Below, piece after piece: positions 10,189 through 19,598 of a DNA stretch of 64,000 nt (the first letter of the stretch is position 1; each line of letters begins with the position of its first letter). The notes below the pieces were generated by a model that ran no database searches, was not told where the DNA came from, and saw nothing but the letters and a program-made list of their open reading frames with translations. The DNA lies in assembly GCF_030687895.1 (NCBI RefSeq), contig NZ_CP117452.1, forward strand, positions 62,001-126,000. Reading direction: 5' to 3'. The translations under genes and the position numbers were made by a program. The stretch comes from Pseudomonas sp. FP198 (GTDB lineage Bacteria; Pseudomonadota; Gammaproteobacteria; Pseudomonadales; Pseudomonadaceae).

Positions 10189-11214
10189 TTACGGATTGCG
10201 CACCTTGTCGAGGATCGCCAACGAGCGCGAGGCGTACAGAACCAGGCCATAACTGAGCTTGTCGTAGGTGCGGAACACCATCAGCAGGCCGGCGCGTTCG
10301 TCGGGAATCTTCACCGGGGCGCCGGTGATGCGGTCGCGCACTGTTTCACCGGTCTTCATGACCGCCAGAACGTTGCCTTCGGCCAATCCGTCACGGCGCC
10401 CCTTGTTCAGGGTGACCACGTCCATCGCGCCGATCTGGGTCACGCCCCGGGGCACATCGAGGATCAACCCGTTGATGTCCGATTTTGGCGCGCTGGGCAT
10501 GAAGGTCGAATTGATCGAGCGTTCTTCACCGCTGAACAGCCGATCGCCGAGGCGCACCTCCTGCGTGGTGCGCTGCAGGGCCAGGGTGGTGACGTCGCCT
10601 TCGCTGGCGACGATCTCGCCGCTGCCGATGTCGTCGGCGTTGATCCCGAGAAATTCCTTGGTCTCGGGGTCGGTGTAGACCTTGCCCTGGCGGAAGATGC
10701 CATAGGCCGACTGGCTTGCATCGAAGGTGCCGCGGGCGAAGATCCGGTCGCCGCTGCCGCTGAGCACTCGTTCGGCATCGCCTGCGACGACGTAGGGCGC
10801 TTTGTTGAAATCCTCCGCCGTGTCGACGATGCGGTTGCTCAGCAGGAAGCTGTTGATGGCCTGTAGCGGGATGCTCGGAATGGCGTCGGCCACCGGTGAG
10901 CTGCGGATACGCGGCGACAGCTTGATGGTGCCGCGCGAGGCCCCGCGATTGAGGGTCAGCCGCGGTTGGCCGTTGACGTAGATCAGCGACAGGGTGTCGC
11001 CGGGGTAGATCAGGTGCGGGTTTTCAATCTGCGGGTTGGCCTGCCACAGCTCCGGCCATTTCCAGGGTTCGCGCAGGTATTTACCGGAAATGTCCCACAG
11101 CGTATCCCCTGGAACCACTGTGTATTGCTGCGGAAAACCTTCCCGAAGTTGCACTTGCCCGTGCGCGATACCAGCCGAGGCCAGGAGCAGCAGGGCGAGT
11201 AGTGATTTCCTCAT
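10189..11214 (-). CDS. LysM-domain secreted protein
   Basis: Secreted or periplasmic protein of 341 residues with a signal peptide of about 19 residues ([19 protein letters not shown]) followed at once by one LysM peptidoglycan-binding repeat ([17 protein letters not shown] to [13 protein letters not shown], about residues 34-80). The remaining 250 residues are a conserved C-terminal region of unknown function. It lies between dprA and the divergent def gene, a position conserved in Pseudomonas. By location and the LysM repeat it probably acts at the cell wall, but no enzymatic motif is visible. Confidence 0.9.
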   Translation of the reverse strand: MRKSLLALLLLASAGIAHGQVQLREGFPQQYTVVPGDTLWDISGKYLREPWKWPELWQANPQIENPHLIYPGDTLSLIYVNGQPRLTLNRGASRGTIKLSPRIRSSPVADAIPSIPLQAINSFLLSNRIVDTAEDFNKAPYVVAGDAERVLSGSGDRIFARGTFDASQSAYGIFRQGKVYTDPETKEFLGINADDIGSGEIVASEGDVTTLALQRTTQEVRLGDRLFSGEERSINSTFMPSAPKSDINGLILDVPRGVTQIGAMDVVTLNKGRRDGLAEGNVLAVMKTGETVRDRITGAPVKIPDERAGLLMVFRTYDKLSYGLVLYASRSLAILDKVRNP

Positions 11215-11369
11215 GCGGTGAATCCCTTTATTATGTGCGTTCGCGTAAAACGCCAGAGCCCCCGTGGCTCGCTCCGATTCGAGAGCAACGTTTTACAACG
11301 GTAGCCTGCATTCCAAGACACGCCAGGCCAGCCACCCGACCTTACTTCACACGTGCATTTATCAAGCTT

Positions 11370-11876
11370 ATGGCCATTTTGAACATTCTCGAATTTCCGG
11401 ACCCGCGCCTGCGCACCATCGCCAAACCGGTGGCCGTAGTGGACGACGAAGTGCGCCAGTTGGTCGATGACATGTTTGAAACAATGTATGAGGCGCCCGG
11501 CATCGGTCTCGCCGCGACCCAGGTCAACGTGCACAAGCGCATCGTTGTAATGGACCTCTCCGAAGACCGCAGCGAGCCGCGGGTGTTCATCAACCCAGAG
11601 TTCGAAACCCTGACCGACGAGATGGAGCAGTACCAGGAAGGCTGCCTTTCGGTGCCCGGTTTCTACGAAAACGTCGACCGTCCGCAGAAGGTCAGGATCA
11701 AGGCCCTGGACCGCGACGGCAAGCCTTACGAGCTGATCGCCGAGGGCCTGTTGGCGGTGTGTATCCAGCATGAGTGCGACCACCTCAACGGCAAGCTGTT
11801 CGTCGATTACCTGTCTAATCTCAAGCGTGACCGGATCAAGAAAAAACTGGAAAAGATCCATCGCCAGAACGCTTGA
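11370..11876 (+). CDS. def: peptide deformylase
   Basis: Iron-dependent hydrolase that removes the formyl group from the N-terminal methionine of new proteins. The 168-residue protein shows all three family motifs: GIGLAATQ near residue 45, EGCLSVP near 90 (Cys is a metal ligand), and HECDH near 133 (two His ligands and the catalytic Glu). The start [15 protein letters not shown] is the family start; the longer open frame upstream is unused. A strong terminator follows, before fmt. Confidence 0.98.
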   Translation: MAILNILEFPDPRLRTIAKPVAVVDDEVRQLVDDMFETMYEAPGIGLAATQVNVHKRIVVMDLSEDRSEPRVFINPEFETLTDEMEQYQEGCLSVPGFYENVDRPQKVRIKALDRDGKPYELIAEGLLAVCIQHECDHLNGKLFVDYLSNLKRDRIKKKLEKIHRQNA

Positions 11877-11888
11877 TGCCCTTCTTAA

Positions 11889-11919
11889 AAGGCTTGCCGC
11901 GGCAAGCCTTTTTCTTTTT
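11889..11919 (+). terminator. rho-independent terminator after def
   Basis: Perfect hairpin: AAGGCTTGC, loop CGCG, GCAAGCCTT, followed by TTTCTTTTT. It begins 12 bases after the def stop codon and separates def from fmt transcription, at least in part. Confidence 0.88.
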
Positions 11920-11947
11920 GCGACTGCTTTGTAATTGAGAGCTTCCC

Positions 11948-12907
11948 ATGACTGAGCCACTGCGCATCGTCTTTGCCGGCACCCCCGAATTTGCCGCTGA
12001 ACACCTTAAGGCCCTGCTGGCCAGCCCTCATGAAATCGTCGCGGTCTATACCCAGCCGGATCGCCCTGCCGGTCGTGGACAGAAACTGATGCCCAGCCCG
12101 GTCAAGCAACTGGCGCTGGAGAATGGCCTGCAGGTGTTGCAGCCGCCGACGCTGCGCGATGCGCAAGCCCAGGCCGAACTGGCCGCGCTGAAGCCAGACT
12201 TGATGGTGGTGGTCGCCTACGGCTTGATCCTGCCGCAAGTGGTGCTGGATATCCCGCGCCTGGGCTGCATCAACAGCCACGCTTCGCTGTTGCCGCGCTG
12301 GCGCGGTGCGGCGCCGATCCAGCGCGCGGTGCAGGCCGGCGATGCCGAGAGCGGCGTGACCGTGATGCGCATGGAGGCCGGCCTGGACACGGGGCCGATG
12401 CTGCTCAAGGTGAGCACGCCTATCGGCGCCGAAGACACGGGTGGCAGCCTGCATGATCGCCTCGCGCTGATCGGCCCGCCGGCCGTGGTCGAGGCCATCG
12501 CGGGCCTGGCTGCCGGCACGCTGCAAGGCGAAGTGCAGGATGACAGCCTCGCCACGTACGCGCACAAATTGAACAAGGACGAAGCCCGCATCGACTGGAG
12601 CCGCCCGGCCGTCGAACTGGAGCGCCTGGTGCGCGCCTTCAACCCTTGGCCGGTCTGCCACAGCACGTTGAACGGCGAAGCCGTGAAAGTCCTGGCTGCC
12701 AGCCGCGCCGAAGGGAAGGGCGCACCGGGTGAAATCCTCGGCGCCAGCAAGGACGGCCTCATCGTCGCTTGTGGTGAGCAGGCGCTGTGCCTGACCCGAC
12801 TGCAATTGCCCGGCGGCAAGGCGCTGGGCTTCAGCGATCTGTTCAACAGCCGCCGTGAGAAATTCGCCGTCGGCACCGTCCTTGGCCAAGCGGCGGAGGC
12901 TTCATGA
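11948..12907 (+). CDS. fmt: methionyl-tRNA formyltransferase
   Basis: Transfers a formyl group from 10-formyltetrahydrofolate to initiator Met-tRNA. The 319-residue protein has the N-terminal motif [14 protein letters not shown], the catalytic [18 protein letters not shown] block near residue 110 and the C-terminal tRNA-binding domain. It works with def upstream in the formylation and deformylation cycle. Its stop overlaps the start of rsmB by four bases (ATGA), so the two are translationally coupled. Confidence 0.97.
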   Translation: MTEPLRIVFAGTPEFAAEHLKALLASPHEIVAVYTQPDRPAGRGQKLMPSPVKQLALENGLQVLQPPTLRDAQAQAELAALKPDLMVVVAYGLILPQVVLDIPRLGCINSHASLLPRWRGAAPIQRAVQAGDAESGVTVMRMEAGLDTGPMLLKVSTPIGAEDTGGSLHDRLALIGPPAVVEAIAGLAAGTLQGEVQDDSLATYAHKLNKDEARIDWSRPAVELERLVRAFNPWPVCHSTLNGEAVKVLAASRAEGKGAPGEILGASKDGLIVACGEQALCLTRLQLPGGKALGFSDLFNSRREKFAVGTVLGQAAEAS

Positions 12908-14214
12908 ACCCGCGTCTGGCCGCCGCCAAGGCACTGGCCGCCGTGCTCGGCGGCAAGGCTTCGCTCAACAGTTCCCTGCCGACCCAACTGGACAAGGTCG
13001 AAGACCGTGATCGCGGTTTCACCCAGGACCTGGCGTTCGGCACCGCCCGTTGGCAACCACGGTTGTCGGCCTTGGCGGCCAAGTTGCTGCAGAAGCCGTT
13101 CAAAGCCGCTGACGCCGACGTCGAGGCGCTGCTGCTGGTGGGGCTCTACCAATTGCTCTACACCCGCGTTCCGGCCCACGCCGCCATCGGCGAAACCGTG
13201 GGTTGCGCCGACAAACTGAAAAAACCGTGGGCGAAGGCGCTGCTCAATGCCGTGCTGCGCCGCGCGCAACGGGAAAGCGAAACCCTGCTGGCGGAACTGG
13301 AGCATGACCCGGTGGTGCGCACCGCCCATCCGCGCTGGCTGCAGAAATCCCTGAAAGCCTTCTGGCCCGAGCAATGGGAAGCCATCTGCGCGGCCAACAA
13401 TGCCCATCCGCCGATGATCCTGCGGGTCAATCGCCGTCATCACACTCGCGATGCCTACCTGGCGTTGCTGGGCGAAGCCGGCATCCCGGCCATCCCGTGC
13501 CAATACAGCCGCGACGGCATCATCCTGGAAACCCCGGGCGACGTCCGTGCCTTGCCAGGTTTCGCCGACGGCTGGATCAGCGTCCAGGACGAAGCCGCGC
13601 AGCTGGCCGCCGACCTGCTGGAACTGGCGCCGGGCCAACGGGTGCTGGACGCCTGTTGCGCCCCTGGCGGCAAGACCTGCCACATCCTTGAGGCCGAGCC
13701 GAAACTGGCCGGTGTGGTGGCGGTGGACCTGGAAGCCAAGCGCCTGGTGCGGGTGAAGGAAAACCTCGCGCGCCTGGGCCTGGATGCCGAGCTGTTCGCC
13801 GCCGATGGCCGCGACACCGCTGCGTGGTGGGACGGCAAGCCATTCCAGCGCATCCTGCTGGACGCACCTTGTTCGGCCACTGGCGTCATCCGCCGGCATC
13901 CGGACATCAAGCTCACCCGTCAGGCGGACGACATCGCCCCATTGGCGCAACTGCAAGGGGAACTGCTCGACGCCCTGTGGCTGACCCTCGAGGTTGGCGG
14001 CATGCTGCTGTACGCCACATGCTCGACCTTGCCGACCGAGAACACCGACGTGATCGAAGCATTCCTCGCCCGCACGCCGGGTGCACGGGAGTTGGACATC
14101 GCCACCCAGGCCGGCATCAAGCAGCCCCATGGCCGCCAGTTGCTGGCCCAGGAGGGCGGGCATGACGGGTTCTATTACGCCAAGTTGATCAAGATTGCCG
14201 CCGCACGCGGTTAA
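12904..14214 (+). CDS. rsmB: 16S rRNA m5C967 methyltransferase
   Basis: SAM-dependent methyltransferase that methylates C967 of 16S rRNA. The 436-residue protein has an N-terminal NusB-like RNA-binding domain (about 1-140) and a C-terminal Rossmann methyltransferase domain with the SAM loop [10 protein letters not shown]. The two catalytic cysteines are in DAPCSATG (near residue 320) and YATCST (near 370). It overlaps fmt by four bases and precedes trkA by 23 bases, as in other Pseudomonas. Confidence 0.97.
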   Translation: MNPRLAAAKALAAVLGGKASLNSSLPTQLDKVEDRDRGFTQDLAFGTARWQPRLSALAAKLLQKPFKAADADVEALLLVGLYQLLYTRVPAHAAIGETVGCADKLKKPWAKALLNAVLRRAQRESETLLAELEHDPVVRTAHPRWLQKSLKAFWPEQWEAICAANNAHPPMILRVNRRHHTRDAYLALLGEAGIPAIPCQYSRDGIILETPGDVRALPGFADGWISVQDEAAQLAADLLELAPGQRVLDACCAPGGKTCHILEAEPKLAGVVAVDLEAKRLVRVKENLARLGLDAELFAADGRDTAAWWDGKPFQRILLDAPCSATGVIRRHPDIKLTRQADDIAPLAQLQGELLDALWLTLEVGGMLLYATCSTLPTENTDVIEAFLARTPGARELDIATQAGIKQPHGRQLLAQEGGHDGFYYAKLIKIAAARG

Positions 14215-14237
14215 ACCGATTCGATAGGAGTGGCTGG

Positions 14238-15611
14238 ATGAAAATCATCATCCTCGGTGCAGGGCAAGTCGGCGGTTCGCTGGCAGAACATCTGGCCAGC
14301 GAGGCCAACGACATCACCGTGGTCGACACCGACGGCGAGCGCCTGCGCGACCTCGGCGACCGTCTCGACATCCGCACCGTGCAAGGGCGTGGCTCCTTGC
14401 CGACGGTGCTGCGCCAGGCCGGTGCCGACGACGCCGACATGCTGGTGGCCGTGACCAACAGCGACGAAACCAACATGGTCGCCTGCCAGGTCGCCCACAC
14501 GCTGTTCCACACCCCGACCAAAATCGCCCGGGTGCGTGAAGCGGCCTACCTGACTCGCGCCGACCTGTTCGACAACGAAGCGATCCCGGTGGACGTGCTG
14601 ATCAGCCCCGAGCAGGTGGTGACCAACTACATCAAGCGCCTGATCGAGCATCCCGGCGCGTTGCAGGTGATTGACTTCGCCGAGGGCAAGGCCCAACTGG
14701 TGGCGGTCAAGGCTTACTACGGCGGCCCGCTGGTGGGCCAGCAACTACGCCAGTTGCGCGAGCACATGCCGAATGTGGAAACCCGGGTCGCGGCGATTTT
14801 CCGCCGTGACCGACCGATCCTGCCCCAGGGCGACACGGTGATCGAAGCGGACGACGAGGTATTTTTCATCGCCGCCAAGGCGAACATTCGTGCAGTCATG
14901 AGCGAAATGCGCCGTCTCGACGAGAACTACAAGCGCATCGTCATCGCCGGCGGCGGGCAGATCGGCGAACGTCTGGCCGAAGCCATCGAAAGCCGTTACC
15001 AGGTCAAGATCATCGAGATGAACCCGGCACGTTGCCGCTACCTCTCGGACACCCTCGACAGCACCGTGGTGCTGCAAGGTAGTGCGTCGGACCGTGACCT
15101 GCTGCTGGAAGAAAACATCGCCGATGCCGACATCTTCCTCGCCCTGACCAACGACGACGAAGCCAACATCATGTCCTCGCTGCTGGCCAAACGCCTGGGC
15201 GCGAAAAAGGTCATGACCATCATCAACAACCCGGCCTACGTCGACCTGATCCAGGGCGGTGACATCGACATCGCCATCAGCCCGCAACTGGCAACCATCG
15301 GCACCTTGCTCGCCCACGTGCGCCGCGGCGACATCGTCAGCGTCCACTCCCTGCGCCGCGGCGCGGCCGAAGCCATCGAGGCGATCGCCCATGGCGATGC
15401 CAAGTCGAGCAAAGTGATCGGCAAAGCCATCCGCGACATCGGCCTGCCGCCGGGCACCACCATCGGCGCGATCATCCGCGACGAACAGGTACTGATCGCC
15501 CACGACGTCACCACCATCCAGACCGGCGACCATGTGATCCTGTTCCTGGTGGACAAGAAGCACATTCGTGATGTCGAGAAGCTGTTCCACGTGGGGTTGA
15601 GTTTCTTCTGA
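14238..15611 (+). CDS. trkA: Trk potassium uptake NAD-binding subunit
   Basis: Peripheral membrane protein that gates the TrkH/TrkG potassium channel in response to nucleotide binding. The 457-residue protein is a tandem of two RCK units: Rossmann loops [13 protein letters not shown] at the N-terminus and [14 protein letters not shown] near residue 237, each followed by a TrkA-C domain. A clear ribosome binding site (GATAGGAG) precedes the ATG. The gene is intact. Confidence 0.97.
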   Translation: MKIIILGAGQVGGSLAEHLASEANDITVVDTDGERLRDLGDRLDIRTVQGRGSLPTVLRQAGADDADMLVAVTNSDETNMVACQVAHTLFHTPTKIARVREAAYLTRADLFDNEAIPVDVLISPEQVVTNYIKRLIEHPGALQVIDFAEGKAQLVAVKAYYGGPLVGQQLRQLREHMPNVETRVAAIFRRDRPILPQGDTVIEADDEVFFIAAKANIRAVMSEMRRLDENYKRIVIAGGGQIGERLAEAIESRYQVKIIEMNPARCRYLSDTLDSTVVLQGSASDRDLLLEENIADADIFLALTNDDEANIMSSLLAKRLGAKKVMTIINNPAYVDLIQGGDIDIAISPQLATIGTLLAHVRRGDIVSVHSLRRGAAEAIEAIAHGDAKSSKVIGKAIRDIGLPPGTTIGAIIRDEQVLIAHDVTTIQTGDHVILFLVDKKHIRDVEKLFHVGLSFF

Positions 15612-15642
15612 TCCGGGCTGTGCAGTGGCAGTCATGGCCTCA

Positions 15643-15732
15643 TCGCGAGCAGGCTCGCTCCCACAGGGGGCCATGTTGTTCACAACATCTGTGAACGATG
15701 GAGATCCTCTGTGGGAGCGAGCCTGCTCGCGA
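15643..15732. repeat. paired REP element (GTGGGAGCGAGC class)
   Basis: Inverted 24-base REP copies at 15643-15666 and 15709-15732 flank a short inner palindrome. They lie between trkA and the TPR gene. Confidence 0.85.
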
Positions 15733-15787
15733 AAGCTATCCAGCAGCCAACCGCTCAACCCCTGACCCAACCGATAAGGACGCCCCC

Positions 15788-16099
15788 ATGCTCGACTCCC
15801 TCGAAAAAATGCTCGCCAAGGGCGTGGACAACTCCCTTCTCCGCTTCGGCCTCGGCAAAGGCTACCTCGACCTCGGTGAATTCCCCCGCGCCGCCGAACA
15901 CCTCCAACGCTGCGTCGAATTCGACCCCAAGTATTCGGCAGCCTGGAAACTATTGGGCAAGGCGCATCAGGGTCAGGGCGATGCGGCGGCCGCCCGCCAA
16001 GCTTGGGAACAAGGCCTGGAAGCCGCCCGGGCTCATGGTGACAAGCAGGCGGAAAAGGAAATGACTGTGTTTCTGAAAAAGCTGGATCGCCATCCCTGA
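15788..16099 (+). CDS. small TPR-repeat protein; 3' end probably replaced by an integrated element
   Basis: Cytoplasmic helical protein of 103 residues with about two tetratricopeptide repeats (for example GKGYLDLGEFPRAAEHLQRC). Such a gene follows trkA in Pseudomonas; its partner is unknown. The last 50 or so codons are repeated, with roughly 80 percent identity judged by eye, at about 17549-17699 beyond the ATPase gene. This is the pattern expected if an element entered this gene and supplied a substitute 3' end, leaving the original end displaced downstream. The reading frame here is intact. Confidence 0.85.
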   Translation: MLDSLEKMLAKGVDNSLLRFGLGKGYLDLGEFPRAAEHLQRCVEFDPKYSAAWKLLGKAHQGQGDAAAARQAWEQGLEAARAHGDKQAEKEMTVFLKKLDRHP

Positions 16100-16112
16100 A
16101 CGCCACGCACCC

Positions 16113-16136
16113 GTGGTGAGGGAGCTTGCTCCCGCT
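16113..16136. repeat. single REP half-element
   Basis: One copy of the GTGG-GAGGGAGCTTGCTCCCGC class of REP sequence follows the TPR stop codon and has no inverted partner nearby. Confidence 0.6.
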
Positions 16137-16216
16137 TGACCGGGCTGGCGCTCCAGTGAGCAGCACTCATAAAAAACATTAGAAACAAATCCGATTCTAC
16201 TGAATGCTATTGATGT

Positions 16217-16253
16217 ATAGCTACAGCTAGCAAGATCAGCTAGCTTTAGCTAT
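16217..16253. promoter_or_regulatory. 15-base inverted repeat upstream of the ATPase gene
   Basis: Arms ATAGCTACAGCTAGC (16217-16231) and GCTAGCTTTAGCTAT (16239-16253) pair with one mismatch around a 7-base spacer. They end 32 bases before the ATPase ATG in AT-rich DNA, so an operator or promoter-proximal hairpin is plausible. It could instead be a recombination site of the inserted element. Confidence 0.5.
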
Positions 16254-16285
16254 CTTTCTGTAGAATTTGCTATTTTGAGGCCAGC

Positions 16286-17449
16286 ATGGATCCCTACCGT
16301 AATCCGTTTGCGCCCGGCGCGGGCAGCAGGCCCCCTGAATTGGCGGGACGCGACTTGATTCTTGAGGCAGCAAGAGTTGCCTGTGGACGAGCCCTCAATG
16401 GGCGAAGTGCTCGTTCCATCATGCTCCTTGGCTTAAGGGGCACGGGTAAGACGGTCCTGTTGAATGAAATAGGAAGAATTGCGAGGGAGGAAGGCCTTCT
16501 CGTTTCCAAGGTAGAGTCGCCAGAACGTGAAAGCCTCGCACGTCTTCTTTATCCTGAAATGCGAAAGGTCATGCGCGCGCTTTCAAGCGTTGATGCCGCC
16601 AAGCAAATTGCTAATCGTGGGCTGAAAGGACTCCGTAGCTTTGCATCAATCTTCAAGATCGATGTTGGAGGTATTGAGATTGGTATTGAGCCTGAGCCTG
16701 GACTCGCGGATAGCGGAAATCTTCAATACGATCTTCCAGACCTTTTTACTGTAATAGGTGAAGCGGCACAGGCCGCCGGCAAAGGCTGGATTCTTCTCAT
16801 TGATGAAGTCCAATACCTCACCGAAGCAGATCTATCGGCACTGATTGTCTCTATCCATCGCATGTCGCAAGAAGGGCTTCCGGTTCTGCTGGTCGGTGCA
16901 GGTCTTCCGCAAGTTGCTCGGCTGGCGGGTGAGGCGAAGTCATATGCCGAGCGGCTTTTCCTTTACCCCGAGGTGGGGGCGCTTGATCAACCGTCTGCGA
17001 CTCAAGCCGTTCAAAAGCCGATCTTGGAGGAGGAGGCTTCTATCCACGCTGCAGCGCTGGACAGCATTGTTGATCGGACGCAGGGCTATCCGTTCTTTCT
17101 TCAAGAGTGGGCATCCACGGCATGGAACATCGCCGAGGGGCCTGAAATTACGCTTGATGATGTCGACCATTCTTATTCCGAAACATTAGCTTCTCTTGAT
17201 GCAGGTTTCTTCAGGGTCCGCATTGATCGGCTTACACCTTCTGAAGTGCAGTTTGTGAAGACTATGTCGTCGCTCGGCGACGGCCCTTACGCCATCGCTG
17301 ATATTGCGAAGGCGATGGGACGTTCTCAATCATCGCTGGGACCGACTCGGGCCAACATCATTTCAAAGGGGATGATCTACAGCACAGATCACGGATATCT
17401 GAATTTTACAGTCCCCCTTTTTGCAGAATTCATGCGTCGCCAGGAATGA
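16286..17449 (+). CDS. AAA-family ATP-binding protein, probable insert
   Basis: P-loop ATPase of 387 residues. Walker A is GLRGTGKT near residue 50 and Walker B is WILLIDEVQ near 168. The layout (N-terminal ELAGRD, P-loop, then a C-terminal winged-helix-like region) resembles the AAA_16/Orc1-Cdc6-like proteins that occur sporadically in bacteria. Codon use and base composition are clearly AT-richer than the neighbours, a sign of transfer. It is the only full gene between the duplicated TPR gene ends. Function is unknown; replication or defence roles would be guesses. The start follows TGAGGCCAGC and gives MDPYRNPFAPGAG, typical of this family. Confidence 0.85.
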   Translation: MDPYRNPFAPGAGSRPPELAGRDLILEAARVACGRALNGRSARSIMLLGLRGTGKTVLLNEIGRIAREEGLLVSKVESPERESLARLLYPEMRKVMRALSSVDAAKQIANRGLKGLRSFASIFKIDVGGIEIGIEPEPGLADSGNLQYDLPDLFTVIGEAAQAAGKGWILLIDEVQYLTEADLSALIVSIHRMSQEGLPVLLVGAGLPQVARLAGEAKSYAERLFLYPEVGALDQPSATQAVQKPILEEEASIHAAALDSIVDRTQGYPFFLQEWASTAWNIAEGPEITLDDVDHSYSETLASLDAGFFRVRIDRLTPSEVQFVKTMSSLGDGPYAIADIAKAMGRSQSSLGPTRANIISKGMIYSTDHGYLNFTVPLFAEFMRRQE

Positions 17450-17482
17450 AGGTCAGCAATGCGTGATGAGGGGAGGGAACCG

Positions 17483-17544
17483 GGGGACGGACCACGATTT
17501 GGGCTCACCTGTATCGACCTGTCTCATAATCGTGGTCTGTCCCC
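17483..17544. repeat. 17-base inverted repeat (GGGGACGGACCACGATT)
   Basis: Left arm 17483-17499 and right arm AATCGTGGTCTGTCCCC at 17528-17544 pair with one mismatch around a 28-base spacer. The sequence resembles the GGGGACAGACCACG palindromes that, from memory, accompany REP-associated tyrosine transposases. No transposase gene is present, so it may be a stranded or mobilised palindrome. It sits exactly at the border with the displaced TPR gene end. Confidence 0.6.
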
Positions 17545-17548
17545 GTTT

Positions 17549-17699
17549 CCCGAAGCTACTGGGCAAGGCCCATCAAGGCCAAGGCGATGCCGCCGCGGCC
17601 CGCCAAGCCTGGGAACAAGGCCTGGAAGCCGCTCGAGCCCACGGCGACAAACAAGCCGAAAAAGAAATAACCGTGTTTCTCAAAAAACTGGATCGATAG
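17549..17699 (+). pseudogene. displaced 3' end of the TPR gene
   Basis: The frame reads KLLGKAHQGQGDAAAARQAW to FLKKLDR and ends at 17699, matching the last 50 residues of the TPR protein at 15788-16099, with many silent differences. It lacks a 5' part, start codon and ribosome binding site, so it is a remnant. It marks the right boundary of the segment that carries the ATPase gene. Confidence 0.85.
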
Positions 17700-17711
17700 G
17701 AGCGGCCACCA

Positions 17712-17945
17712 TCACTTCTCGTACAGCCTTCGACTGGAGAGCATCCCCGATCCCGCCGCTATTGCTGCAATCGCAAAGAGCCCGACATCAATGCTGCCAA
17801 TGAATGACGGCAACACAAATATCACCAAAAAACCCAAGCAAACCAGGGCTATCCCCAGTCGCACCCTGAGCACGTAGCGTCTCACACAAACATGCAGCAG
17901 CAGGATCCCCAAACCGGCCAGTACATACTGACTATTGAGACTCAT
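17712..17945 (-). CDS. small two-to-three-helix membrane protein, family partner (copy 1)
   Basis: Hydrophobic protein of 77 residues with about three membrane segments (AGLGILLLHVCV, LGIALVCLGFLVIFVL, GLFAIAAIAAGSGML) and a basic loop between the first two. It resembles the 87-residue protein at 20091-20354 in size, helix order and position. It follows the 169-residue gene at 17932-18441 on the same strand and overlaps its 3' end by 14 bases, so the two are a co-translated unit. Function is unknown. Confidence 0.7.
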   Translation of the reverse strand: MSLNSQYVLAGLGILLLHVCVRRYVLRVRLGIALVCLGFLVIFVLPSFIGSIDVGLFAIAAIAAGSGMLSSRRLYEK

Positions 17946-18441
17946 AGCTTATGTTTCCTCGGGATTGAATGATGATGGACGAAGTTGAGCGCTGTGGCCC
18001 GATACCGCCGCTGACTTGAGCACCCAGGCTGACGATTACATCGCCAGTGTGATAGGTCGGTAACAGGTCCTTGGCCCACCTTCGACCTAAGTAGCCTGCT
18101 GCTGGTGCGACAACTTTACCGATGCCTGGCACTTGACCAGCCACGCCCGTAAAAATCCCAGTGGTAATGGCGAGAAGATCCGTGCGTTGCTCATTGAGCA
18201 AATCCCCCTGGCTACGAGTCAGGGGATTGGAAATTCCGACGTTCATGACACAAGGCAAATTCCTGGCGAGCATCTTGTCATAGAGCTCCACCAGCAATCG
18301 GATGACTTCAAAGTTGGCCGCTTTCGCCTCGCGAAAATACAGCGTTCTGAGCCCGCCTCTGTCTGCGGACATGACGGTGAAACGGCTTACGCAGAAAGTG
18401 ATTCCGTGATGGGTGGTGAACTGATACTTATCGAACTCCAT
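17932..18441 (-). CDS. uncharacterised soluble protein of a two-gene family (copy 1)
   Basis: 169 residues, not recognised. It is clearly homologous to the product of 19599-20078: both share an N-terminal beta-rich part, a REAK/GEAK motif, LVELYDKMLARNLPC versus VVEVYDKMQARGLPC, GIS(N/K)PLTR.QGD, an Ala/Gly-rich hydrophobic middle, and a conserved end LLPTYHTGDVIVS ... GGIGPQR. The hydrophobic stretch near residues 92-115 might touch membrane. Always paired with a small membrane protein gene, it could be a membrane-linked pair or an effector/immunity-like pair; neither is shown. Orientation is opposite to copy 2. Confidence 0.75.
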   Translation of the reverse strand: MEFDKYQFTTHHGITFCVSRFTVMSADRGGLRTLYFREAKAANFEVIRLLVELYDKMLARNLPCVMNVGISNPLTRSQGDLLNEQRTDLLAITTGIFTGVAGQVPGIGKVVAPAAGYLGRRWAKDLLPTYHTGDVIVSLGAQVSGGIGPQRSTSSIIIQSRGNISYESQ

Positions 18442-18639
18442 TCTTCAATCCTTGATGAATTCACAAGGCCTTGAGTTTCATTCAGAAATAGAGATTTACA
18501 TAATGGACGACTCCGGTTTAGGCGGGTTGTTTGTCACTTAAAGTTTCCGGAAAGGAGTTCGATCCGGTTGTCCTACAGATAATTCTCAAGAGCCTCGCTT
18601 TGTGGCAGCGGCATAGAGTTAATTTGAATCCAATGCGCT
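18442..18639. other. intergenic segment, no feature seen
   Basis: AT-richer DNA upstream of copy 1 of the two-gene family. It should hold its promoter, but no convincing site was recognised. Together with the remnant that follows, it separates copy 1 from the DUF6124 gene. Confidence 0.4.
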
Positions 18640-18762
18640 CGGCTCGCGTATGTATGCCAATGAAATGCTGCCTACTTACCATGCTGGCGACTTACTAGTC
18701 AGCATCGAGGTGCAGGTCAATCGCTGTATTGGCCCGCACCGTAGCTTCACGACTGTTTCCAC
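18640..18762 (+). pseudogene. remnant of a third copy of the two-gene family
   Basis: Translates as MYANEMLPTYHAGDLLVSIE followed by VQVNRCIGPHRSFTTVS, matching the last 40 residues of the product of 19599-20078 (YTNQLLPTYRAGDVLVSIEA, then GGIGPQRTLSTL). The rest of the gene is missing. It lies in the same orientation as copy 2, so an array of this family once stood here. Confidence 0.75.
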
Positions 18763-18767
18763 GGAGG

Positions 18768-18796
18768 GAAGAAAACCCGACGCAAAACGTCGGGTT
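18768..18796 (-). terminator. terminator of the DUF6124 gene
   Basis: On the minus strand, AACCCGACG, loop TTTTG, CGTCGGGTT is followed by TTCTTCC. It begins 17 bases past the DUF6124 stop codon. Confidence 0.75.
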
Positions 18797-18812
18797 CCGT
18801 TGAAATTAAATC

Positions 18813-19151
18813 CTACCGCCGCGGCTCCACGTTATCCAACACCCTATCCGCCAACAACGAACTCAGCTCAATCAACTGCTGAATCCCCAGCGCCACATGA
18901 CGCCTCGCACCGTCCAGATCAAACGCCAGATCACTCACCATCGCATCAGCCGAAGCCAGCGTCTCACTGAGGTTGGCGAGCAGGCATTCGTTATCGAGGC
19001 CTTCCACGACGGTGTATAGCTGCCCCGGCTTGAGGTCGTCTTGGGATCTTTCCGGTTTCGGTTCGGTGGTTTCGTCTTGCTGCTTGGCTTTGAATTTTTC
19101 AGAGGTAGAAGTGGAATCTGCTTCTGGCGGATTCGGGGTGATCTTGACCAT
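18813..19151 (-). CDS. DUF6124 family protein
   Basis: Small acidic protein of 112 residues starting MVKITPNPPEADSTS, the usual start of the Pseudomonas DUF6124 (formerly DUF3077-like) family. It has a charged, flexible N-terminal third and a helical C-terminal part (LANLSETLASADAMVSDLA, then RHVALGIQQLIELSSLLADR). Function is unknown; many copies per genome are usual in this genus. The longer open frame upstream to 19217 was rejected because homologs begin at MVK. A terminator follows. Confidence 0.8.
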   Translation of the reverse strand: MVKITPNPPEADSTSTSEKFKAKQQDETTEPKPERSQDDLKPGQLYTVVEGLDNECLLANLSETLASADAMVSDLAFDLDGARRHVALGIQQLIELSSLLADRVLDNVEPRR

Positions 19152-19598
19152 CGGTGTGACCCTCATAGTAGGCCGCACCATCTCGCTACTAAACGGAAGG
19201 GTGGCGGCTGTGCGCAAGTTAGTAGACCGGTGATCACACCAAACCCGGCGCGCCCGAGGGCGCCATGCACACAGCCACCATCAAGAACAGGCAGAACCTG
19301 ACTGATAGAGCTTGTACAACCGAGATGTGAACCGGGCTACTAAACCCGACCACTGATGGGCAGTGGCAGGACGACAATAGAACCCAGGAACAAGGCGCAC
19401 AAGCCGGCGGATTCTGGCGTAGTTGTAGGCAAAGGCGCAAGGATGCGTAGCTAGTTGGACGTTGTAGGCGGGGGCTGTAGGAGAACAGTGTTTTGGCGAT
19501 GCAGGTGGGTTGTTTTGCCCAGTCCAGCAGTACGAAATGATTTGAATCCAACCCCTCCGTTTCAGAGAATTGTCCCTTACCCCAAAAGGATACGGGTG
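19152..19598. other. intergenic segment with one copy of a 120-base dispersed repeat
   Basis: No gene is seen. The part at 19400-19520 is a dispersed repeat that recurs at 21314-21434. On the minus strand it lies upstream of the DUF6124 gene and could be part of its leader. The plus-strand promoter of the 19599 gene should also lie here. Confidence 0.6.
19400..19520 (-). repeat. dispersed repeat, copy A
   Basis: The core AAGCCGGCGGATTCTGG and the following TTGTAGGCAAAGGCGCAAGG are shared with 21314-21434; the match then becomes patchy up to a shared TTGTTTTGC. Placed upstream of DUF6124-type genes, it may be a transcribed leader or small RNA. Confidence 0.7.

Noticed and set aside
15788..17699. 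Insertion sequence or transposon with its own transposase around the ATPase gene
   Set aside because: No transposase or integrase gene and no short terminal inverted repeats flank the segment; the duplicated TPR gene end suggests another form of integration.
18650..18970. A 106-codon plus-strand open frame
   Set aside because: Its first 40 codons are the remnant of a third family copy; the remainder runs into the terminator and the antisense of the DUF6124 gene.
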